DNA of 64,000 nt from Catenulispora pinistramenti (GCF_018274385.1 NZ_JAAFYZ010000017.1:17798-81797); one strand, 5' to 3'; positions 19,938 to 28,387 are shown, numbered from the stretch's first letter. Notes: generated by a model not told the origin, from the letters alone. Made by a program: numbers and translations.

Positions 19938-20564
19938 TCAGCCGCCGGATTGCGCCAGCCAGGCGTGTCCTTCGCTGAGGATGGCGCGTTCCTGTTCGCT
20001 GAAGCGGATGGGGAACGTGCCGGTCACCGCGATGCCGCTCGATTCGATGAGGTAGGCCAGCGAGGCGTATTCGCGGGGGTGGCGCTCGCGCAGGGCGTCG
20101 GCGTCGATGTCCGGCGCGGCGGCCGGGCCGAAGGGGTAGGTGAAGCCGCCCAGGTCGTAGACGGCGTCCCGGCGCTCGATGCGCCAGGTCCCGGCGCGGC
20201 GGCTGACGCGGTCCAGGAAGCGGACGTGGACCGTCGCGCCGATGCCGAGCTCCGTGTGGTCGGCCAGCAGAATCGCGTTGGTCTCGACGAAGGCCCGGTC
20301 GCCGGCGAAGGCGATGGTCGGGTTGCCGATGAAGTGCTTGGTGCGCAGCGGGCCCTCGGCCATCCGCCGGGAGCCTTCGATGAAGTCGTGGGCCCGGCCG
20401 GAGAACCACATGACCCTGAGGGTCGCGTCCTCGTGGAACAAGGTGGCCAAGGTGTCCCAGTCCTGTCGGTCGCGGTGGATCCAGCCGGTCATCAGGTCGC
20501 TGATGGCCTGACGGTCGGCGAGGCGGTCGGCGGCGGGGCGGCTGTCGGGGTGGTTTTCGGGCAT
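19938..20564 (-). CDS. SnoaL-like / NTF2-fold protein
   Basis: 208 residues with the layout of the SnoaL-like NTF2 superfamily: an N-terminal helix pair (ADRLADRQAISDLMTGWIHRDRQDWDTLATLFHEDA, in part), then a curved sheet with HFIGNPTIAFAGDRAFVETNAILL and GTWRIERRDAVYDLGGF. Members include small hydrolases, isomerases and binding proteins, so no reaction can be assigned. An excellent ribosome site (GAGGAGG) precedes ATG 20564. It lies downstream of an HxlR regulator on the same strand and may belong to its operon. Confidence 0.8.
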   Translation of the reverse strand: MPENHPDSRPAADRLADRQAISDLMTGWIHRDRQDWDTLATLFHEDATLRVMWFSGRAHDFIEGSRRMAEGPLRTKHFIGNPTIAFAGDRAFVETNAILLADHTELGIGATVHVRFLDRVSRRAGTWRIERRDAVYDLGGFTYPFGPAAAPDIDADALRERHPREYASLAYLIESSGIAVTGTFPIRFSEQERAILSEGHAWLAQSGG

Positions 20565-20618
20565 GGGAGCCTCCTCGGGATGGCTTGGGACTTGGGACTT
20601 GCTGCTTGGCGGGTTCGT

Positions 20619-21119
20619 TCACTGCCCCGCGACGACCGGATGCGCGGTGTTGTGCGCGGCGTCGTGTGCGGTGTCGTGCGCGGCGTCGTACGCCTGCCGC
20701 GCGGCGGTGAACCGCGGCATGTTCACTTCGGCCCAGTCGCCGATCACCGCGATCGGCTCGGCCAGGGAATGCCCCAGCCCGGTGAGCGTGTACTCGACCC
20801 GCGGCGGCACTTCGGCGAAGACCTGCCGGGTGAGGAGCCCGTCGCGCTCCATCCGGCGCAGCGACTGGGTCAGCACCTTCGGGGCGACGCGGCCGAGGTG
20901 CGTGCGCAGCTCGGTGAAGCGCATCGGGCCGTCGGAGAGCAGCAGGACGACCAGGACGGTCCACTTGTCGCCGATCCGGTCCAGCAGGAGCCGGGTCGGG
21001 CAGTCGGCGTCGAACAGATCCCCGCTCGACTCCCCGTTCTCCTCGTCTTCACTGTTCTCCCTGGTCTCGCGCTCGGCCCGGAGTCGGCCGACCAGTCTGG
21101 GCGCGGCAATAGTAACCAT
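20619..21119 (-). CDS. HxlR-family transcriptional regulator
   Basis: 166-residue winged-helix regulator. The conserved start of the family is visible as DADCPTRLLLDRIGDKWTVLVVLLL, with Cys38 in the position used for redox or quinone sensing in several members, followed by MRFTELRTHLGRVAPKVLTQSLRRMERDGLLTR (recognition region) and the wing. The C-terminus has a degenerate AHDTAHDAAHNTAH repeat. No ribosome site precedes ATG 21119, but a TATAAG-like box ends about 6 bases upstream, so the mRNA may be leaderless. It is divergent to an SDR-type reductase it probably controls. Confidence 0.9.
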   Translation of the reverse strand: MVTIAAPRLVGRLRAERETRENSEDEENGESSGDLFDADCPTRLLLDRIGDKWTVLVVLLLSDGPMRFTELRTHLGRVAPKVLTQSLRRMERDGLLTRQVFAEVPPRVEYTLTGLGHSLAEPIAVIGDWAEVNMPRFTAARQAYDAAHDTAHDAAHNTAHPVVAGQ

Positions 21120-21123
21120 GAGG

Positions 21124-21164
21124 TACTTATAGCACGTTGAAGTAATCAGTAACTGATGGTTACT
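21124..21164. promoter_or_regulatory. Candidate HxlR operators in the divergent promoter
   Basis: Two inverted repeats lie between the regulator and the reductase. TACTT-N11-AAGTA (21124-21144) covers the regulator's TATAAG-like box. AGTAAC-N5-GTTACT (21148-21164) is a perfect 6-bp palindrome. HxlR/YodB-type proteins bind TAC...GTA dyads, so both are reasonable autoregulatory and target sites. Confidence 0.55.
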
Positions 21165-21244
21165 GTCACTGCCAGTACCGCTCGGAACGGGCCGGTACCA
21201 GTCGCTGGAAGCACACTGGAAGCCAGAACGAGGGAGACACGAGC

Positions 21245-21853
21245 ATGAAGATCGCGGTCTACGGAGCCACCGGCATGATCGGCAGCCGGGTGGTGGCCGA
21301 GGCGCTGTCCCGCGGCCACGAGGTCACCGGCATCACCCGCTCCGGCGGCGCGCTGCCCGAGGGTGTGCACGCGGTCCAGGGCGACGCCGGCGACGCCGAG
21401 CTGGCCCGACGCGTCGCCGGCCAGGCCGACGTCGTGGTCTCGGCCATCGGCCCCAGCCGCACCGGCGGCGACCGGCGCGAGTACCTGGCCCAGCTGCGCA
21501 CCCTGGCCGAGACGGCCGGCGAGGCCCGCCTGATCGTCGTCGGCGGCGCCGGTTCGCTGCTGGTGAACGGCCACCGCCTGGTCGACGACCCGGGATTCCC
21601 CGACGTGTACAAGGCCGAGGCGCTGATCGCGGCCGAGGGTCTGGACTACATTCGCGGGCTGGGCGACAGCGTCGACTGGACCTTCTTCAGCCCGGCGCCG
21701 GTGATCCAGCCGGGTGAGCGCACCGGCTCGTACAAGACCGAGGCGGACACCCCGGCCGGCGACACGATCTCGGCCGAGGACTACGCGGTCGCTCTGCTGG
21801 ATGAGGTCGACAAGGCCGCCTACCGGCGCCGGCGGTTCACCGCGGCCAACTGA
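21245..21853 (+). CDS. NAD(P)-binding atypical SDR oxidoreductase (NmrA/YhfK-like)
   Basis: 202 residues with the N-terminal dinucleotide motif YGATGMIGSRVV (G-x-x-G-x-x-G) and a second conserved segment RLIVVGGAGSLLV. It ends in the C-terminal helical region typical of small atypical SDRs that reduce or sense quinones and aldehydes. There is no classical Tyr-x-x-x-Lys catalytic pair. The ATG at 21245 is the first good start. Its promoter region is shared with the divergent HxlR regulator, a common actinobacterial pair in quinone/aldehyde stress. Confidence 0.88.
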   Translation: MKIAVYGATGMIGSRVVAEALSRGHEVTGITRSGGALPEGVHAVQGDAGDAELARRVAGQADVVVSAIGPSRTGGDRREYLAQLRTLAETAGEARLIVVGGAGSLLVNGHRLVDDPGFPDVYKAEALIAAEGLDYIRGLGDSVDWTFFSPAPVIQPGERTGSYKTEADTPAGDTISAEDYAVALLDEVDKAAYRRRRFTAAN

Positions 21854-21978
21854 GGGACTCGCGGACCCGCGGACTCGCACATCGACCTCGGCCTTGCCCC
21901 CGGTCTTGACCTTGACCATTGGGGAAGCCACAGAGTGGGGAGTGACCGGGCATTCCGCCCGGAACGAGGGAGCCGTCC

Positions 21979-22809
21979 ATGGGCCTGCTCAGCATCGGCG
22001 AGTTCGCGCGCCTGTCGCGCCTGTCGCCCAAGGCGCTGCGCCTGTACGACGAACTCGGGCTCCTGCGGCCCGCGCGCGTCGACCCGGACACCGGCTACCG
22101 CTGGTACGCCGAGACGCAGCTGGAACGGGCCCGGCTGGTCACGGCCCTGCGCCGGGTCCGGGTCCCGCTCGCCGGGATCCGGGACATCCTGGCCCTGGAA
22201 CCGGCGGCGGTGGCCGAGGAGATCCGCGCCTACTGGGCCGGGTCCGAGCTCGAGCACGAGGCTCAGCGGCAACTGATGGGCGACCTCGTTGACCACCTCC
22301 ACGGAGAGAAGCCCACCATGTACGAGGTCACAGTCCGCGACATGCCCGCCCGCACCCTGCTCAGCAAGCTGCGCCGGATCCACCAGGACGAGTTGCTGGC
22401 GGCGAGCCGGGAACTGTTCATCCACCGCCTGGCCCGCGGCGGCGTGCCCCGGCCCGAGGGGATCGCCGGAGCGCCGTTCACGATCTACTACGGCGAGGTG
22501 AGCGGGGACAGCGACGGGCCGGTGGAGTGGTGCTGGCCGGTGCCGGAGGATCAGGCCGAGCAGATCGCCGCCGGCTTCCCCGATCTCACGCTGCGCACCG
22601 AGCCCGCGCACCAGGAGGCGTTTATCCGCCAGAGCACACCCATCGGGTCGGGCAGCGGGACCGAGGTCGAGCTCGCCGTCGGGGCCCTGTTCGCCTGGGC
22701 CGTGGAACACCAGCGTGAGCCCGCCGGCGGTGTCCGGCTACTGCTGATCTTCAACCCGGCCAACGGGCCGGCCGGGCCCGACGGGGAATTCGCCATCGTC
22801 CTGAGCTGA
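21979..22809 (+). CDS. MerR-family regulator with GyrI-like effector-binding domain
   Basis: 276 residues. The MerR winged helix (LLSIGEFARLSRLSPKALRLYDELGLLRPARVD, in part, residues 3-35) is followed by a short dimerisation helix and, from about residue 110, a GyrI/BmrR-type multidrug-binding domain (YEVTVRDMPARTLLSKL ... FTIYYGEVS). Such regulators bind hydrophobic cations or drugs and twist the promoter of an efflux gene. A purine-rich site (GAGGGAG) precedes the ATG. No transporter is adjacent, so the target is unclear. Confidence 0.92.
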   Translation: MGLLSIGEFARLSRLSPKALRLYDELGLLRPARVDPDTGYRWYAETQLERARLVTALRRVRVPLAGIRDILALEPAAVAEEIRAYWAGSELEHEAQRQLMGDLVDHLHGEKPTMYEVTVRDMPARTLLSKLRRIHQDELLAASRELFIHRLARGGVPRPEGIAGAPFTIYYGEVSGDSDGPVEWCWPVPEDQAEQIAAGFPDLTLRTEPAHQEAFIRQSTPIGSGSGTEVELAVGALFAWAVEHQREPAGGVRLLLIFNPANGPAGPDGEFAIVLS

Positions 22810-23002
22810 ATCCGGCCGGCGGCGAGATCCGCGACGAGGTCGGCGAGATCAGCCCGAACTCGAACACCGCTCCCTCAACGGTCAGGCCGAGTGCGTCCGC
22901 CACCGGCCCCCGCCCACCGATATCATGGTCACTCCCGAGCGCCGATGGACAGCGCGAACCACCCCCACCGAAGATGTCGGCCGAGCTCCAGGGGTTTGCA
23001 CC

Positions 23003-24025
23003 ATGCCCGATCAGCTGTTGTTTTCCTACGGGACCCTCCGCCTGCCCGGCGTCCAGCAAGCCCGGTTCGGCCGTGAGCTGCCGGGCCGCGCGGACGGGCT
23101 GCCGGGATTCCGGCTGGAGACCGTGACCATCACCGACTCGGCGGTGATCGCCGACAGTGGAAGCGGTCTGCATCCGGTCGCTGTGCGGTCCGACGAGCTC
23201 GCCGATGTCGTCGAGGGCACCGTGTTCACCGTCACCGCGGCCGAACTCGAGGCGGCCGACGCCTACGAGGCCGACGACTACACCCGGTTCAGCCTCGCTC
23301 TGCGTTCCGGGGAACAGGCCTGGGTCTACATCGACGCCGCGACCGCCGAGGCGCTGCGCGTGGAACGGCTGGTCGCGGCCCAGGCCAACGCCGAAGCCTT
23401 GTTCGCGGAGGTCGGCAGGCGCGGCATCATCCGGGCCGGTGTGGGCGAACGACAGGCGAGCCAGGAGATCCGGGACCTGGCGAACGAGCTGTTCGGCACC
23501 ACCCGGCACTGGCACAAGCGCATCGTCCGGGCCGGACCCAACACGCTCCAGCCCTACCGCGAGAACCCGCCGGACCGGATCATCGAGGCCGACGACATCG
23601 CCTTCGCCGACTTCGGCCCGATCTTCGCCGAGTTCGAAGCCGACCTCGGCCGCACCTACGTCCTGGGCGAGGACCCGGTCAAACACCGGCTCGCGGCCGA
23701 CCTGCCCCAGGTCTTCGCCGCCGGCCGCGCCTTCTTCGCCGAGCACCCGGAGCTCACCGGCGCCGAGCTGTACGCCGAGATCGGCCGGCTGGCCCGCGAG
23801 CGGGGCTGGACGTTCGGCAACATCCACTCCGGCCACCTCGTCGGCGAGTTCCCGCACGAGAAGATCGACGGCGCCGACATCGAGTCCTACATCGCCCCGG
23901 GGAACACCACACCGATGCGCCGCACCGACCGGCTCGGGCGCAGGTGTCACTGGATCCTGGAGATCCACCTGGTCGACGCGGAGCGCGGATTCGGCGGCTT
24001 CTACGAACAGCTTCTCGACCTGTGA
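23003..24025 (+). CDS. Fusion of gamma-glutamylcyclotransferase-like and M24 metallopeptidase-like domains
   Basis: 340 residues with two domains. Residues 1-~135 form an AIG2/GGCT-like barrel (LLFSYGTLRLPGVQ at the start, then a cyclotransferase-type Glu in the second half). Residues ~140-340 resemble creatinase/aminopeptidase P (M24), with GERQASQEIRDLANELFG, EADDIAFADFGPIF and NIHSGHLVGEFPHEKI. The in-frame ATG 22925 is rejected because AGGGG (22990-22994) lies 8 bases before ATG 23003, where GGCT homology begins. The fusion suggests successive action on a gamma-glutamyl or peptide substrate, which is inference. Confidence 0.8.
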   Translation: MPDQLLFSYGTLRLPGVQQARFGRELPGRADGLPGFRLETVTITDSAVIADSGSGLHPVAVRSDELADVVEGTVFTVTAAELEAADAYEADDYTRFSLALRSGEQAWVYIDAATAEALRVERLVAAQANAEALFAEVGRRGIIRAGVGERQASQEIRDLANELFGTTRHWHKRIVRAGPNTLQPYRENPPDRIIEADDIAFADFGPIFAEFEADLGRTYVLGEDPVKHRLAADLPQVFAAGRAFFAEHPELTGAELYAEIGRLARERGWTFGNIHSGHLVGEFPHEKIDGADIESYIAPGNTTPMRRTDRLGRRCHWILEIHLVDAERGFGGFYEQLLDL

Positions 24026-24034
24026 GGACCGAGG

Positions 24035-24811
24035 TCAGGCCGGCGGCATCAGATCACTGTCGCTGATGGTGTACGTCAGCGGGGGATAGACGAAGTCCCT
24101 CTCGTGGTTCTCGCGGCGCCGCAGCCGGTAGAACTCCTGCTTCTGCTCCTCGTCGGCGGACGTGAGGCGCGCGCCGTCCGGGAGGTACACGTCCCCGTCA
24201 CGAAACCGGACGAGGGTCTTCGACGTCCGAAAGGTGACGCCCAGCCATCGGTTGTCCGCGGCCTGGCCGGGCGCGTCCAACACGATCCTGTGCCTGAGCC
24301 GCCGATTCGCGGCGACCGAAAACGCGACGATGCTGTTGTGGACGAGGGGGATCTCGAACTTCTCGGCATCGGGCCCCGGCCCCTTGGACTCGAAGATCAG
24401 CTTCCGCGGCGGGCCGGATTCGGGATGCCGGTAGCAGGAGAAGACGGCGATGTGCGAGTCGCCGGCCAGATCGAGGGCCTGGTCGGAATGGCCGCCCATG
24501 GTTTTGTAAGCGTCCGTATACGTCTCGATCAGGGCATTGTTGAACCCGACCGGGAGCGCCGCGCGTTCCCGGATCTGTTGCGCCAACCGCTCGTGGATCG
24601 CCTGGAAACGCTGTGCCGGGCTGCCGTATCGAGTGGTGGTGCGCACGAGCGGTACCCCACCTGCCTCGTCGCTCCTGGCGAGCACCGCGCCCTGCCGGCC
24701 CTTTCCCACGTCTTCCCAACCGACCGAGGCGTACAGCTCCGTGAAGAGATCTTCCTCGGCCGGCAGAGCGCAGGAGATGATCTCCTCCGAGACCCTAGGC
24801 TCGCGGGGCAA
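24035..24811 (-). CDS. AlkB-like 2-oxoglutarate/Fe(II) dioxygenase (second of a pair)
   Basis: 258 residues. The AlkB core is readable: FNNALIETYTDAYKTMGGHSD contains the nucleotide-recognition-like segment and the iron motif H108-x-D110. The distal iron ligand is probably H174 (RLRHRIVL), and the arginines that bind 2-oxoglutarate are probably R188 and R195 (RWLGVTFR). The family demethylates alkylated bases or proteins. The start is TTG 24811, which follows GGGAG and lies inside the 3' end of the upstream gene (17-bp overlap), indicating tight coupling. The substrate is unknown. Confidence 0.72.
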   Translation of the reverse strand: MPREPRVSEEIISCALPAEEDLFTELYASVGWEDVGKGRQGAVLARSDEAGGVPLVRTTTRYGSPAQRFQAIHERLAQQIRERAALPVGFNNALIETYTDAYKTMGGHSDQALDLAGDSHIAVFSCYRHPESGPPRKLIFESKGPGPDAEKFEIPLVHNSIVAFSVAANRRLRHRIVLDAPGQAADNRWLGVTFRTSKTLVRFRDGDVYLPDGARLTSADEEQKQEFYRLRRRENHERDFVYPPLTYTISDSDLMPPA

Positions 24812-26030
24812 CGTAATCTCCCGCGTTCATGCTGAACAGGATGTCGTCGCCGTAGTCGATGAAGGACGAAGTCCTGTTCTCCTCGGCGTACAGCCTGCGC
24901 AGCTCATCCATGCCTTCCGGCGTGGGCGGCTCCAGCTTCACCAGATCCCCGGCCACCTTCAGGAACGTCTGGCCGTCCCGGTGAAGGGCTTCGGCGTTCG
25001 AGCAACGCACGACATATCCCAGGCGGGTCGGGAGCAATTCGGCGCCCAGGGTCGAGGGCCGGATTTCGTGGGTGTAGAGGCGATTGGTGGACAGCGGCAT
25101 GAAGAACACGGAGCCGGGATACAGCGTCACAGAGAACTGCGAGGGCAACGCCGCGCCATCGCCTTCTCCGATCGGATCCTTGAGACGGAACTGGAGTCTG
25201 GTCATCCCGCTGGCGTTCTTCACGCCGTAGTCGAAGGCGTCGCCGGCCAGGGGCCGCAGCTTGTCGAGCCCTTCGTAGAAGGTGCAGAAGGCCATGATGC
25301 CGTTGCCGGGCATGTCCTTGGTCTTGTCGGCGTGCGAGGAGATCTTGGCCTTGGCCTGCTTGCGCTCGGCCGTGGCGAGCGTGTTGTGGTAGATCTGGGC
25401 CAGGACGTGGTTCAGCGGTGCCGGGTCCTGGAAGACGGCGGCGGCCTCGCGGTTCAGCGCCTCGACGATGCTCGTGTCGGTCGGGTGGAAACCCTCGGTC
25501 GGCCCCGAGAAGTTCGTGGAACACCGGAGCAGGCGGAAATGGAACTCGTCACCGTCTTGGGTGACAGGCGTCAGATAGATCCCGCTGCGATGGGCCGTTC
25601 CCGGCTTGGTGGACTCCGTCAGCGACTGGAACTCGTGCTCGGCACGGATCCGCCCGAAGTGATCGTCACCGGGGTCGAAGAAGCGGCGGTAGTACACGCC
25701 GACCCCGTGGACGCGGACGGGAACCCGGCCGAGGCCGACCACGGCCCAGGGACCGTCGACGTCCTCGCGGTACTCCGGTGACAGCTCCCGGACGACGAAA
25801 ACGCGGTCGGCCGCATGCAGCCGGCGCTCGCTGACCGCCGAGATGTCGCCACACAGGTAGACGGTCTTGCGCGTGACATCGGACGAACCGGAGGCAAGGT
25901 CCTCTGGCGTGATCACGGATCCGAAGAAGTCCCTAACCAGGTCGAAGCCGTCGTCAGCCGACGACGAAGGCGCGACCAGGATGCTGCCCGTGTCGTCGAT
26001 GCGGGTTTCTGTCAGCCGTGATGTCTCCAT
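24795..26030 (-). CDS. Long AlkB-like/2OG-Fe(II) dioxygenase-related protein (first of a pair)
   Basis: 411 residues. The first ~190 residues match nothing I recognise, but start as a folded, mixed alpha/beta domain. The second half has a degenerate version of the AlkB core: LNHVLAQIYHN, then H233-A-D235 (KISSHADKTKD), FSVTLYPGSVFF, H321 (YTHEI) and R336/R342 (TRLGYVVR). The order and spacing parallel the downstream protein. The metal and 2OG ligands seem retained, so it may be active. ATG 26030 follows AAGG. Confidence in the fold is moderate. Confidence 0.6.
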   Translation of the reverse strand: METSRLTETRIDDTGSILVAPSSSADDGFDLVRDFFGSVITPEDLASGSSDVTRKTVYLCGDISAVSERRLHAADRVFVVRELSPEYREDVDGPWAVVGLGRVPVRVHGVGVYYRRFFDPGDDHFGRIRAEHEFQSLTESTKPGTAHRSGIYLTPVTQDGDEFHFRLLRCSTNFSGPTEGFHPTDTSIVEALNREAAAVFQDPAPLNHVLAQIYHNTLATAERKQAKAKISSHADKTKDMPGNGIMAFCTFYEGLDKLRPLAGDAFDYGVKNASGMTRLQFRLKDPIGEGDGAALPSQFSVTLYPGSVFFMPLSTNRLYTHEIRPSTLGAELLPTRLGYVVRCSNAEALHRDGQTFLKVAGDLVKLEPPTPEGMDELRRLYAEENRTSSFIDYGDDILFSMNAGDYVAPRA

Positions 26031-26140
26031 TGGACCTTGATGCTCTCACGGGTCCGACAGCCGGGCCAGGCGGCTGTCGCCCCTCGGGCGCTGTGTCTCA
26101 TGCCGACCAGACGCGGCGGCACGTCAACGGCCTTGGCCGT

Positions 26141-26183
26141 GCGATGACTGTGCTCGGATTGTGAACAGCGGGGATGACACTTC
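26141..26183 (+). promoter_or_regulatory. Shared upstream motif, copy 1 (secreted esterase)
   Basis: The stretch GCGAT..CTGTGYTCGGATT.TGAA.AG is followed by ATG and ACACTTC. It is repeated almost base for base at 27539-27582, upstream of the next secreted-protein gene. Copy 1 lies about 87 bases before GTG 26270. It contains -10-like TTGTGAA/ATTATGAA sequences, so a common promoter or operator is likely. Confidence 0.6.
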
Positions 26184-26269
26184 GAGTTCGGCCACCACCG
26201 GCCGCCACCGGTCAACGCCGAGGCCTGTTCTATCAGCCCTCTGCGACATTCCCTGTTCAGGAGCGCTCC

Positions 26270-27454
26270 GTGAAACAACGGCTAGCCATCACCGCGGCGA
26301 CGTTCGCCGCCGCCTCCCTCGCGGCCGCCGGCGCGATCGTCGGCCCCAGCGCCGCGCACGCCGACCCCTCCGGCCCGCCCGTTCTGACCGACGGCTACGG
26401 GCTGACGCAGGTCGACGATCCGTCCCTGTCCAATCCCGGCGTGCCCGCCCCGACCGCCACCGACTTCACCATCACGGTGTCCTCGGCGCAGGTCGCCAAC
26501 GACACCGGGATGCTCGGGCACCACATCCGGATCAGCCTGCCGGCCGACTACTACAGCAACCCGACCAAGCGGTACCCCGTCCTGTACCTGCTCACCGGCT
26601 CTCCCGGCGACCCCTGCGACTACTTCGACAGCGCCGGCTTCCCGCAGCTCAACGCGCTGAAGGGGACGTCGGGGATGATCATCGTCATGCCCGACGGCGG
26701 ACGCGGGTGGTTCTCCGACTGGCGCGACCAGTCCACCGCGCTCGGCGCCCAGAACTGGGAGAACTTCGAAGTCCAGCAGGTGGTCCCGTTCATCGACGCC
26801 AACCTGCGCACCGTCGCGGACAAGCAGCACCGCGCCATCGCCGGGGTCTCCATGGGCGGCTTCGGCGCGCTCCACCTCGCGCAGCTGCACCCCGACCTGT
26901 TCAGCCAGGTGGCGAGCCTGTCAGGGGACGCCGATCTGTCGCGCAACGAGATGGTCCTGCGCGAGATCGTCGTCGCCTCGCTCACCGATGCGCTCGGGGC
27001 GTTGTCCGGGGTCACCAGCGGCCTGCTCCCCGGCACCTCGGACTGGAGCGCGTGTCACCCGGTGAACGACCCCTACCAGCCGGCCGTCAGCAGCGACGCG
27101 TTGTTCGGCTCCCCGTATCCGGTGTCGGTGACCCCGCCGTTCGACGACTCCCTGTGGAACGCCGCCGATCCCACTCAGCACGCCGCGGCCTTCGCCGGGA
27201 TGAACGTCTCCATCTACACCGGCAACGGCAACGGACCGGGAGGGGACTACCGGGAGTGGTGGCTGGAGAGCTCCTCCCAGCACTTCGCGGCCGCCCTGAC
27301 CGCGGCGGGTCAGCACCCTTACTTCAAGGACTACGGCGGCGGCGCCGGATGGGGCCACTGCGACGGCGGTCATGACGTCACGTGCTGGGACGCGGACATG
27401 GCCGACCTGATTCCGCGCCTGCAACAGGCGTTCGGCATCACAAGCAGCAGTTGA
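26270..27454 (+). CDS. Secreted esterase (antigen 85/esterase D-like)
   Basis: 394 residues from GTG 26270 (CAGGAG at 26258-26263). An Ala-rich Sec signal ends near AAHADP. The mature part is a PF00756-type esterase: PVLYLLTGSPGDPCDYFDSAG, MIIVMPDGGRGWFSDW, nucleophile Ser194 in GVSMGGFG, and a C-terminal GWGHCDGGHDVTCW that may supply the catalytic His. Two Cys pairs suggest disulfides. Members act on cell-envelope acyl esters or xenobiotic esters. It shares its upstream motif with the following gene, suggesting co-regulation rather than an operon. Confidence 0.87.
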   Translation: MKQRLAITAATFAAASLAAAGAIVGPSAAHADPSGPPVLTDGYGLTQVDDPSLSNPGVPAPTATDFTITVSSAQVANDTGMLGHHIRISLPADYYSNPTKRYPVLYLLTGSPGDPCDYFDSAGFPQLNALKGTSGMIIVMPDGGRGWFSDWRDQSTALGAQNWENFEVQQVVPFIDANLRTVADKQHRAIAGVSMGGFGALHLAQLHPDLFSQVASLSGDADLSRNEMVLREIVVASLTDALGALSGVTSGLLPGTSDWSACHPVNDPYQPAVSSDALFGSPYPVSVTPPFDDSLWNAADPTQHAAAFAGMNVSIYTGNGNGPGGDYREWWLESSSQHFAAALTAAGQHPYFKDYGGGAGWGHCDGGHDVTCWDADMADLIPRLQQAFGITSSS

Positions 27455-27538
27455 ACAGGCGCCGCCGCCCCGCACGAAGCCCCCACCTGGCCCGCTCAGC
27501 AGCGCGAACGGCGGCAGCGGGTGGATTCGACGCGATGT

Positions 27539-27582
27539 GCGATCGCTGTGTTCGGATTATGAAAAGGCGATGTGACACTTCC
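27539..27582 (+). promoter_or_regulatory. Shared upstream motif, copy 2 (secreted hypothetical protein)
   Basis: Near-identical to the 26141-26183 motif; the match includes CTGTGTTCGGATTATGAA and the trailing GACACTTCC. It lies 38 bases before GTG 27620. Conservation over about 40 bp while flanks differ argues for function. Confidence 0.6.
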
Positions 27583-27619
27583 GGCCAATGCTTCATCAAC
27601 CACTGAGAAGGGCACAACT

Positions 27620-28336
27620 GTGAGCACCAACGAACCGACCGCCCACCGCAAGCACGCCAAGGACAGCACCAAGCGCCTGCGCCGCATCGTGCCGCTGGTC
27701 ACGGCCGCCACCATCAGCGCCTCGCTGGTCGCGGCCGCCGCCGGCCCGGCCAGCGCCGCCGCCCGGCCCGGCGAGGGCAGCGTGTCCAGCGCGGCGATGA
27801 TGGACGCGGCGACCTACGTGCACGTCAGCGAAGGACACGTCACCATCGACACGCTCGCCGCCCAGAAGGCCGGCGTCAGCAGCCAGGCGCTGAGCGCCGA
27901 AGGCGCGATCGTGGCCGACCTGAACCGTTTCCTGGACACAGGCACCGCCGCTGTCGCCGCTGCCAGCGCCGCCCATCAGGGCGCGGCCGTCTCGGTCGCC
28001 ATGGCCATCCCGGCCGCCGCCCAGGACAAGGTCATCCAGATCGCGCCCGGGGTCACCCTGACCATCGGCAGCACCTCTGTCGAGCTGAGCCTGTCCAAGG
28101 ACGCCGTCACCGAGATCGAGAGCGTCGTCGGCTTCGGAGCGGCCGTCGCCGCGCTCGTCACCCCGGTCCTCGTCGCGGCGGGAGTCCCGAACGCCGCCCT
28201 GGTCAGCGGGGTCATCGCGGCCGCGCTCGGCGTCGGCGCCGCCTTCCTCAAGATCTGCACGGCCCCCGACGGCAGCGCCAGCTTCTCCGTCTCGTTGAAC
28301 GCACTCCCCTCCTGCAGTGGTTTGAGTTCCCTCTAA
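27620..28336 (+). CDS. Secreted Ala-rich protein of unknown function
   Basis: 238 residues from GTG 27620 (AAGGG upstream). A long basic N-region and an Ala/Val-rich core ending ASAAA give an export signal. The mature part is alpha-helical and Ala-rich, with a hydrophobic segment near the C-terminus (VVGFGAAVAALVTPVLVAAG and GVIAAALGVGAAFL) and two late Cys residues (KICTAP, PSCSGL), probably a disulfide. No family recognised. The hydrophobic hairpin could be membrane-active or bury inside a helical bundle. It is co-regulated with the upstream esterase by motif. Confidence 0.75.
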   Translation: MSTNEPTAHRKHAKDSTKRLRRIVPLVTAATISASLVAAAAGPASAAARPGEGSVSSAAMMDAATYVHVSEGHVTIDTLAAQKAGVSSQALSAEGAIVADLNRFLDTGTAAVAAASAAHQGAAVSVAMAIPAAAQDKVIQIAPGVTLTIGSTSVELSLSKDAVTEIESVVGFGAAVAALVTPVLVAAGVPNAALVSGVIAAALGVGAAFLKICTAPDGSASFSVSLNALPSCSGLSSL

Positions 28337-28353
28337 ATACCGCGCACGCACAC

Positions 28354-28387
28354 CAGCTAGGGCCGAGATCGCTCTCGGCCCTAGCTG
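28354..28387. terminator. Perfect 15-bp hairpin terminator
   Basis: Arms 28354-28368 and 28373-28387 are perfectly complementary with a 4-nt loop. The hairpin lies 17 bases after the TAA of the secreted-protein gene and is followed by CTTTC. It can serve both strands, since the opposite side holds the end of a kinase remnant. Confidence 0.85.

Noticed and set aside
19693..20964. 423-codon minus-strand ORF covering the SnoaL-like gene
   Set aside because: Only its last 61 codons are considered; the rest is in a different frame from the SnoaL-like gene, which has a strong ribosome site.
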